From contig NZ_CP059560.1 in NCBI RefSeq assembly GCF_017894385.1, forward strand, positions 1,116,001 through 1,180,000: 64,000 nucleotides of DNA, in the 5' to 3' direction. Position numbers and translations under genes: made by a program. Source of the stretch: Aromatoleum petrolei. GTDB lineage: Bacteria > Pseudomonadota > Gammaproteobacteria > Burkholderiales > Rhodocyclaceae. Below, piece by piece: positions 38,990 through 45,770 of the stretch. Each line of letters begins with the position of its first letter. The stretch's first letter is position 1. The notes under the pieces were generated by a model. The model had not been told where the DNA came from, ran no database searches, and was given only the letters and a program-made list of their open reading frames with translations.

Positions 38990-41767
38990 ATGCAAGGCAC
39001 CGTCTCAGAGGCATTCCTGTCCCAGGATTCGCGGCTCGTCGAGATCCACTCGGCGGTACCGGCGCCGCTGCTCGTCGAAAGCATTTCGGGGCGCGAAGCC
39101 GTCAATGAATTGTTCCGCTTCGATGTTGACTGCATCGCGACGAATGCCCATCTCCCCCCGTCCGGCCTCCTCGGCACTCAGTTCGCGCTGCGCTTGCGCC
39201 TCGCCGATGGGAGCCTGCGGACCTGGCACGGCAACTGTACCCACTCGGCACCACTCGGAAGCGACGGCGGGCTCGCGCGCTACCGCTTGAAGCTCGAACC
39301 CTGGGTCGCGCTGCTCGCCCTGGGACGACGCAGCCGTGTGTATCAGGATCTCGACCTGCGCGGCCTGTGCGACGCCTTGTTCGAGGGCTACAGGATGCAC
39401 GCGAACTGGCGTTTCGACGTCACCCGGACGCTGCGCCGGCGCAGTCTATGCATCCAGCACCGCGAGAGCGATCTCGACTTTCTCCTGCGACTGCTCGCGG
39501 AAGAAGGCATCTCCTTCCGCTTCGAACATGAGCAGACCGCACAGAACGACACTGCTGCGGAACGCGCACGGCACTGCATGGTCCTCTTCGACCATCGTGC
39601 TGCACCAGGATCGACACTTCAGGATCGCATCCGCTTCCACCGTGCAGACGCCACCGAGAGCGACGACACCATCCAGTGCCTGGCGGAGGTGCACTGCGTC
39701 GGCGTCAATGCCGTCAGCCGCAACTCCTGGGATTACCGCGCACTGGTCGCAACGGCCGCACAAGCCCGCAACAGCATCGACCACACGGACCTCCCCCCGC
39801 TCGAAGACCATGAGGGCAGCGGTGCCTACCGCTTCGATACAGAGAGTGCGGCAGCGGAGCACGCCGATATCGCCCTTGCCGGGCATGAGGCCCGCTACCG
39901 GCGCCTGAGCGGACTTGGCAGCGTGCGTGGCCTGACCGCAGGCAGCCATTTCGTGCTGGAAGGCCATGAGCAGTTCGCCGGCGACAACGCCAACTTTGCC
40001 GTCCTCAGCGTCGAGCATCGGGCAGCGAACAATTTCGGCAGCGGCGCCGCGGCACTCCTGCGCGCCAATGGCATCGAGCGCGGCAGCTACCGCAACGCAT
40101 TCGTCCTGCAGCCCGCAGCGGCCCCCGTGCTGCCGCTGCCGCGCAGAAAACCGGCGGCACACCCCGAAACCGCGCTCGTGGTCGGTGAGGCAGGCGCCGC
40201 CCTGACCACGGATCGCGACCACCGCGTCCGGATCCAATTCCACTGGCAGCGTGGCGAACGGCCCAACCCGGGCGGTCTAGCGGTCGCTGGACCCGGAGAC
40301 GAACACGCTCCGGGCGACGAGCGCAGCAGCACCTGGGTGCGCGTGGCCGAATGGCTGTCCGGCCCCGACTGGGGAAGCCACTTCCTGCCGCGGCGCGGCA
40401 CCGAAGTCCTGGTCGATTTCGTCGACGGCGACATCGATCGCCCGCTCGTCGTCGGACAACTCCATGGCGGAACCGACCTGCCGCCCTTCAGCGCCGGGGA
40501 AGCGAGCGCTGCCAATCACCCCGGCGTCATCTCGGGCTGGAATAGCGACACGCATGCAGGTGCGGGACAGGACGTCAATCAGTGGCTCGTCGACGACACT
40601 CCCGGACAGTTACGTACCCGGCTCGCCAGCAGTCACACGACATCGCAGTTGTCGCTCGGCCATCTGGTCGAACAGGGGCCGCGCACCCCCGCGCGCGGCC
40701 CCTGGCGCGGCGCCGGCCTCGAGTTGCGCAGCGACGGTTGGCTGGCCCTGCGCGCAGGCGATGGCATGCTGATCTCCTCCACCGTCCGCCCGAATGGCGC
40801 ATCGACGCAGATGGACGTCGCCGAAGCGGTCGACCAGCTGCGGGGCGCCGAACACACCGCGCAAGCCCTTTCAGACGCGGCAGCGGCGCAATCGGCGTGC
40901 CCGCTGGTCGCCAACAAGAACCAGAGCGCCTTCATCGACGCCATCGACGCGGCACGCGAGGGACACTACGCCGGCACGGTCGGCGGCCAGGACGTCGCCA
41001 AGGCCCGCCCCGGCAGCAGCGAACCGGACGCCCCCGCCGAACGTTTCTCGCGACCGTTCATCGTCACCGAGGGGCCGGACGACATCGGCCTGTCCACTCC
41101 GGCAAGCGCCTTGCTGTTTGCCGGCGGCCACCTGCACGCCACCACCCAGAAGGATCTTCACGTATCAGCCGCACATACCTTCAGCGCCGCGGTCGGCGAA
41201 GGGGCGAGCTGGTTCAGCCACGCCGGCGGCATCAAGAGTATCGCTGCGGCCGGAAGCCAGACGATCCAGGCGCACACCGACGCGATGGAAATCCTCGCTG
41301 ACCAGTCGGTAAGCATCACCAGCTCGAACGACGAGATCCATGTCCTCGCCAAGGAGCGCATCGTGCTGCAGGCGGGCCAGAGTTCGGTCGCGCTCGAAGG
41401 CGCCGACATCATTTTCGCCTGTCCGGGGACGTTTTCGGTGAAGGGAGCGGGGCATGCATTCGAGGGGCCGGCGAAGGAGCAGGCCAAGCTTCCGCACCTG
41501 CCTTCAGGTCAGGCTGAGATGCAGAACTGGATCGAGATCAGTCACCTCGACGCGGAAGGAACCGCCTTCGCCGGTCAAGGGTACAGGATCATCTTCGACG
41601 GAAATCAGGTCATCGAGGGAAAACTCGACGGCAATGGATTCGCCCGGCATGAAGGCGTCCCGCGCAACGCCCCGCGCGTCGAATACGAACAACGCACGCC
41701 ACTCGCGGAAAAGCCTTGGACTCCGCTTCAGGATCTGGTCGGGGCGGCTCGAAGCAGGATGGGCTGA
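38990..41767 (+). CDS. vgrG: T6SS spike protein VgrG (TssI) with a C-terminal extension
   Basis: A 925-residue trimeric spike. The start at 38990 gives MQGTVSEAFLSQDSRLVEIH; the frame is open upstream only as a shadow of tssL. Residues 1 to about 370 are gp27-like (YRLKLEPWVALLALGRRSRV, LLRLLAEEGISFRFEHEQT). The gp5 OB-fold follows (VRIQFHWQRGERPNPGG, FLPRRGTEVLVDFVDGDIDR). A DUF2345 region lies at about 640-830 (IVLQAGQSSVALEGADIIFA). After it comes an extension of about 80 residues with GQGYRIIFDGNQVIEGKLDG, resembling the transthyretin-like domain that some VgrGs use to hold an effector. The effector gene starts 7 bp downstream, so the extension probably carries it. Confidence 0.96.
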   Translation: MQGTVSEAFLSQDSRLVEIHSAVPAPLLVESISGREAVNELFRFDVDCIATNAHLPPSGLLGTQFALRLRLADGSLRTWHGNCTHSAPLGSDGGLARYRLKLEPWVALLALGRRSRVYQDLDLRGLCDALFEGYRMHANWRFDVTRTLRRRSLCIQHRESDLDFLLRLLAEEGISFRFEHEQTAQNDTAAERARHCMVLFDHRAAPGSTLQDRIRFHRADATESDDTIQCLAEVHCVGVNAVSRNSWDYRALVATAAQARNSIDHTDLPPLEDHEGSGAYRFDTESAAAEHADIALAGHEARYRRLSGLGSVRGLTAGSHFVLEGHEQFAGDNANFAVLSVEHRAANNFGSGAAALLRANGIERGSYRNAFVLQPAAAPVLPLPRRKPAAHPETALVVGEAGAALTTDRDHRVRIQFHWQRGERPNPGGLAVAGPGDEHAPGDERSSTWVRVAEWLSGPDWGSHFLPRRGTEVLVDFVDGDIDRPLVVGQLHGGTDLPPFSAGEASAANHPGVISGWNSDTHAGAGQDVNQWLVDDTPGQLRTRLASSHTTSQLSLGHLVEQGPRTPARGPWRGAGLELRSDGWLALRAGDGMLISSTVRPNGASTQMDVAEAVDQLRGAEHTAQALSDAAAAQSACPLVANKNQSAFIDAIDAAREGHYAGTVGGQDVAKARPGSSEPDAPAERFSRPFIVTEGPDDIGLSTPASALLFAGGHLHATTQKDLHVSAAHTFSAAVGEGASWFSHAGGIKSIAAAGSQTIQAHTDAMEILADQSVSITSSNDEIHVLAKERIVLQAGQSSVALEGADIIFACPGTFSVKGAGHAFEGPAKEQAKLPHLPSGQAEMQNWIEISHLDAEGTAFAGQGYRIIFDGNQVIEGKLDGNGFARHEGVPRNAPRVEYEQRTPLAEKPWTPLQDLVGAARSRMG

Positions 41768-41774
41768 CACAAAG

Positions 41775-43247
41775 ATGTGGGAAGAACTTGAAGACGCCCT
41801 CGCGTGGTATGCCGCCGCGCCCGACCGCTGGATGCAGAGCTCCCGGCAGGATCTTGCTGCGGCGGCCTAGTGGATCTGGGTTGTAATCCAGGGCGACTTC
41901 GCCGAAGACCAGAGCGCTGCGCAGATCGCCACCGGAACCGTCATCTCCATGGTGCCGTTCGTGGATCAGTTGTGCGACATTCGCGACGTGGTTGCGAATT
42001 GCAGGAGGATCAGCCAAGACGACGACAACACACTGAACTGGTTCGCGCTCGCCATCACGCTCGTCGGCCTCGTCCCGGTTCTCGGCTCCCTCGCCAAGGG
42101 ATGCCTGAAGATCCTGCTCAACGGGGCGCGCAAGGCCGTGGTCACGGGTGCGGTGAAAACACTGAACGGAAGCGTCTGGCTCGCGACCCGCCCGTTCGTC
42201 GAAGCGAGCATCGTCAAGCTCAACCAGCATCTTGCCAGTCCGCCCGTACGCAAGACGCTGACTGCACTCAAGATCGACAACGTCTATAAGCATCTCGCGC
42301 ACAAGACGCGCGAACTGAAGGCCAAGACAAACGCCGACACGCTGGTCAGGGGCTTCGACGCCGTGATCGGCCCGCTTCGGCAACTCGTGGAGTTGATGGA
42401 GCGCTGGGGCTCGGCAGCCATGAAGACCCAGGTCGGCCAACTGCTCGCCACGGTACAAACCGTGCGCAACAAGGCGCACCGAAAACTCGGCGAAGTGGTG
42501 CAACCCTTGCAGGACATGCTCGAACGCATCGCGCGGCGGCTCGAAGTGGAGGCCGACATGACCTACCGGGCCAACACCAATGCGCTCAATCCGCATGCTT
42601 ATCGCCGGCCGGGCCTGGAAGCGGAAGTCGCCGCGCTCAGGGCCGATCCGCCGTCGTGGGTGAGGGTGCGCAGAAAGGCACCGAAGAGAGCCATGGAGGA
42701 GAGCCCTGCCATTCCTGAGGGCTATCCCGACATCACCGATGTAAGCGCGAGCCGACCCCTCAAAAAAAGTTTCAGGACATTCCACACCATTGAAACGGCG
42801 GAGATTCCACCCGGCACAGTGCTCTATCGGGTGATCGATCCCGATTCACGCGACAACAGCATCTGCTGGATGCGCAAGGAGGAATTCGAATTGCTCAGGG
42901 GCAAGGCAGACTGGCGCGACCGCTTTGCAGTATGGACAAACTGGAACAGCAATGGAGAATTCGTCACCTACACCGTACCGCTAGGCAAACCCCTGAAAGT
43001 GTGGGAAGGGGAAACTGCCTCACAAGTCCTCAAGGACCGCGCGGGCAATCCCGTGAAGGCCGACGACAACGGAAATCATTTCTGGACGGCGGGTGGCGGC
43101 CGGCAGATCGTGCTGGATCCGGCCGACCTCGACGCAGCCCATCTCGGCAGGCGCCAACCCACCAACTGGGGCTACGGTAATTTTGGCGAGCATGTGGACC
43201 TGCTAGGCGTGCCGACGCTCACCAACAACTGGCACAAGGGCAAATAG
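41775..43247 (+). pseudogene. VgrG-linked T6SS effector gene with an in-frame amber codon
   Basis: One frame runs from ATG 41775 to the stop at 43247 (490 residues), but TAG at codon 32 (41868-41870) interrupts it. Before the TAG: MWEELEDALAWYAAAPDRWM. After it: WIWVVIQGDFAEDQSAAQIA and the hydrophobic segments GTVISMVPFVDQ and FALAITLVGLVPVLGSLA, features of the N-terminal part of a group of VgrG-linked effectors. The middle is helical. The C-terminal ~140 residues are probably the toxin: VLYRVIDPDS (Arg352) and WTAGGGRQIVL (Gln444) recall the Arg/GGGxQ pair of TNT-type NAD glycohydrolases, a weak match I cannot confirm. The next in-frame ATG (41949) has no clear ribosome-binding site and would lose the N-terminus. 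Either inactive, read through, or a sequencing error. Confidence 0.75.
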
Positions 43248-43249
43248 AC

Positions 43250-44197
43250 ATGAGCACCCCTCTGATCCCACAGGAAATTTACCTGATCGAACGCTATACC
43301 AGCGCAGACTACTTCAAGAAGCTGCGCGACGCCTTCGCCGAGACGGTTCAAGCCGCCGAGGAGGCTTTGGCTCACGTAATGCGCACTCTGCCGCCCGACT
43401 ACCGCAGCCGCCCGCGCTGGCAACAGCCGGACATCACCTGGGGCAGCGTCGTGCTGCCGAATTTCCGCGACACGCTCCAGATGTTGGAGGACGCCTATGT
43501 CGCTTTGCTACGTGGCGATCCGTCTGCGATCGAGATCGCGGGCAACGTCAATACCGCCTTTGCTGGCCAAATCCGAGACTATCCTTGCGACTGGATCCCC
43601 GAACCTTACGCGACGCGCTTCGATGAAGCCGGAGTGCAGGCCAGTCGTTATGCGAGCAACATCGGATTTACCGCCTTTATAGGTTGGATCAAGGGCAGCC
43701 TGTCGTCCCGCTACAATGCAGACAGTCGCGGCCCGCTGGATGCCCCGCCGACCTGGCCCATCTACCGGCTCAACCCTGCAGTCCGCGTCGCCACCGACGA
43801 ACCAGTCACGGTCACCGGCGTCTATCTGCCCGACGCGGACGAAAGTTGCGCCCAATTCTTCTACGCGGGGCCCCATGCAACGTCCACGTCGGTGGGCTAT
43901 GACCCGAAGACCGGGCAAAACATCAGCGAGGTCGATACCGTTTGGACGCTGGTCGAGCGCGTAGCCGACAGCGGCGGGGGCGTGCCCGGAGAAGAGGCGT
44001 CGAGCGACGTCGGCGAACGCCGCCGCCCCAACGTCCCCGCGGGCCAGCCCTGCCCCGAAGCCGGATGGTGGTTCACGCCAGCCCAAGCCAATTCGCGCCG
44101 CTGGTTCAAGCAGGGCGAGATCATGCCCGCGCTCGGTGGCGATTACGGCAACACCTTCTGGCAATGGTCACCCGACCAATCCGCCCCCCAGCTCTGA
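43250..44197 (+). CDS. predicted immunity protein for the VgrG-linked effector
   Basis: A 315-residue cytosolic protein starting 2 bp after the effector stop, as expected for a cognate immunity gene. The N-terminus is STPLIPQEIYLIERYTSADY. The N-terminal half is helical (LRDAFAETVQAAEEALAHVM, then a helix with LQMLEDAYVALLRGDP). The C-terminal part has CPEAGWWFTPAQANSRRWF and IMPALGGDYGNTFWQW, a pattern I know from T6SS-linked immunity proteins (Imm71/Imm72-like); the exact family name is uncertain. No signal peptide or membrane segment is seen, so the toxin target would be cytosolic. The gene looks intact, unlike the effector, so protection against siblings may be kept. Confidence 0.72.
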   Translation: MSTPLIPQEIYLIERYTSADYFKKLRDAFAETVQAAEEALAHVMRTLPPDYRSRPRWQQPDITWGSVVLPNFRDTLQMLEDAYVALLRGDPSAIEIAGNVNTAFAGQIRDYPCDWIPEPYATRFDEAGVQASRYASNIGFTAFIGWIKGSLSSRYNADSRGPLDAPPTWPIYRLNPAVRVATDEPVTVTGVYLPDADESCAQFFYAGPHATSTSVGYDPKTGQNISEVDTVWTLVERVADSGGGVPGEEASSDVGERRRPNVPAGQPCPEAGWWFTPAQANSRRWFKQGEIMPALGGDYGNTFWQWSPDQSAPQL

Positions 44198-44201
44198 CCG
44201 C

Positions 44202-44289
44202 ATGACACCGCTGATCCCGCAGGAAATCTACCTGTTCGAACGCTTCAGACGCGGACTACCTCAAGATACCGCGCCACGCATTTGCTGAG
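44202..44289 (+). pseudogene. 5' fragment of a second immunity gene, frameshifted
   Basis: Four bp after the immunity gene another start reads MTPLIPQEIYLFERF, nearly the same as the first 15 residues of that gene (STPLIPQEIYLIERY). It then shifts frame: read in the next frame the DNA continues SDADYLKIPRHAFAE, matching the paralogue's SADYFKKLRDAFAE. Similarity stops at about 44289. It is a remnant of a tandem immunity copy whose 3' part was lost. Its original frame ends at TGA 44286-44288, giving 28 codons. Confidence 0.8.
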
Positions 44290-44305
44290 CCGCCTACCCT
44301 CACCA

Positions 44306-44824
44306 ATGAGATATTTCATTGCCCTCATTCTCCTGCCCACGACCGTGCTTGCCGGCACTTCACCCAGCCTTTGCACCCAAGCCGAGGATGTCGTATTTTC
44401 CTGCCGACTCAAGCGATCGACCAAAGTGGTGTCGGTTTGCACGTCGAGAGACCTTCTGCAGAAACCGAATGGTGGGTATGTCATCTATCGGTTCGGCGAA
44501 GCAGGCGCAGTCGAACTGGAGTATCCGGCTTCTCGCCGAAACTCCCCGGGTCAGTTTTCTTACTATCACTACTTCCGGCCAGATACTGATCAGGTCTCGC
44601 TGAGTTTCTCGAATGTCGGATACCGTTACGTGATTCACGAAGACCATGACGAGATGCAGACCCCGGCAGGATCCGCCGGAGTGTCAGCGACCGAGATCAA
44701 ATCGGGGAAAACCGTAACACTGGAATGCGCAGGCGATCCCGTCGCCCACTGGTACCGGATCGACGGTGCGGTTGCATGTGACGACGACCTCATGAGCAGT
44801 TGCTTATCCCCGGCGCAAAACTGA
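44306..44824 (+). CDS. secreted protein of unknown function beside the immunity genes
   Basis: Encodes 172 residues with the start at 44306 (MRYFIALILLPTTVLAGTSP), a clear signal peptide cleaved near residue 19. The mature part has at least five cysteines (SLCTQAEDVVFSC, SVCTSRD, LECAGDP, VACDDD, SSCLSP), suggesting disulphides, and motifs such as YVIYRFGEAGAVELEYP and FSNVGYRYVIHED. I do not know a function. Its place behind effector and immunity genes allows a second, periplasmic immunity role, but this is inference. The GC content is lower than that of its neighbours, which suggests transfer. Confidence 0.7.
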   Translation: MRYFIALILLPTTVLAGTSPSLCTQAEDVVFSCRLKRSTKVVSVCTSRDLLQKPNGGYVIYRFGEAGAVELEYPASRRNSPGQFSYYHYFRPDTDQVSLSFSNVGYRYVIHEDHDEMQTPAGSAGVSATEIKSGKTVTLECAGDPVAHWYRIDGAVACDDDLMSSCLSPAQN

Positions 44825-44875
44825 TCGGAGGCGGTCCCGTGCCTCACCGGCTGCGGGACCGTGACCCCCGATCAG
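44821..44875. terminator. nested inverted repeat between convergent genes
   Basis: CTGATCGG (44821-44828) pairs with CCGATCAG (44868-44875), and inside it CGGTCCCG (44832-44839) pairs with CGGGACCG (44854-44861). It spans both stop codons of the convergent genes and is symmetric, so it could end transcription from both sides. There is no T-tract. Confidence 0.5.
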
Positions 44876-45768
44876 TTACCGGCTTCGACGAGGGTCACGG
44901 TGACGCCCACCTTCAGCGAGTGTTCTCCTCCCCCCTGGATCACGCCGCGGATCGGCGAGACGTCGCCGAAGTCGCGGCCCCAGGCGAGGACGATGTGGCG
45001 TTCGTCGGCGAGGCAGTCGTTGGTGGGGTCGAATTCGATCCAGCCGGTTTCGGGGACGAACACCGCGACCCAGGCGTGCGAGGCGTCGCTACCCGTCATT
45101 CGTGCCTGCCCCGGCAGGGGGTCGGTTCGCAGGTAGCCGGAGACGTAGCGTGCTGCGAGGCCCAGCGAACGCAGGCAGGCGATCATGAGGTGGGCGAAGT
45201 CCTGGCAGACGCCGTGCCTGTTTTCGAGCACCTCGACGACCGAGGTGCCGACTTCGGTGGCCTCGGGGTCGTAGCGAAACTCCGCGTGGATGCGGCGCAT
45301 GAGGTCGCGGGCGGCGTCGATCACCGGACGGCCGGCGGCGAACGAGGGGGCGGCGTAGTCTTCGAGTTCGCGCTTGACGCGCACGCCGGGTGATTCGAAG
45401 CGCATGCGCTGGGCTCGGGCAATCGCATCCCCGAGCGGACTCGCGTGATAGTCGAGCGCGTCGCGCACCTTCTCCCAGACAGGGCCGTCGGTCGGTGTGG
45501 CAAGCCACGGGCGTGGGGCGACCGTGAGCGTCTGTTCGCTTTCGACGCGCAGGTGGTCGTGCGAGGCGGCGAATTCGATGCGGTCTGCCGGATTGCCGAA
45601 GACGTCGATGCCGTGCGCCCGCGTAGTCGGTTCGGGGTCGATGCGCAGCGCCTGCCGTTCGAGCATCTGCCAAGGGACGGGACGCGGGACGAGGTGCAGG
45701 AGATGCCGCGCGGTCTGCACCGGCTGCGAATAGTGGTACTCGGTGGTGTGGAGGACGTGGTAGCGCAT
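44872..45768 (-). CDS. transglutaminase-like cysteine peptidase/transferase
   Basis: A 298-residue COG1305-type protein. The start at 45768 gives MRYHVLHTTEYHYSQPVQTA, the usual transglutaminase N-terminal domain. The catalytic triad is intact: Cys in RHGVCQDFAHLMIACLRSLG, His in ASHAWVAVFVP and Asp in WIEFDPTND. It has no signal peptide or membrane segment, so it acts in the cytosol. It is the last gene of the six-gene operon and starts 2 bp after the fused ATP-grasp/alpha-E gene. Family members are predicted to cleave or form isopeptide bonds in the peptide made by the ATP-grasp enzymes; the real substrate is unknown. Confidence 0.92.
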   Translation of the reverse strand: MRYHVLHTTEYHYSQPVQTARHLLHLVPRPVPWQMLERQALRIDPEPTTRAHGIDVFGNPADRIEFAASHDHLRVESEQTLTVAPRPWLATPTDGPVWEKVRDALDYHASPLGDAIARAQRMRFESPGVRVKRELEDYAAPSFAAGRPVIDAARDLMRRIHAEFRYDPEATEVGTSVVEVLENRHGVCQDFAHLMIACLRSLGLAARYVSGYLRTDPLPGQARMTGSDASHAWVAVFVPETGWIEFDPTNDCLADERHIVLAWGRDFGDVSPIRGVIQGGGEHSLKVGVTVTLVEAGN

Positions 45769-45770
45769 GG

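Noticed and set aside
44202..44288. Functional 28-residue peptide gene
   Set aside because: The start matches the immunity protein and the rest matches it in another frame, so it is a gene remnant.
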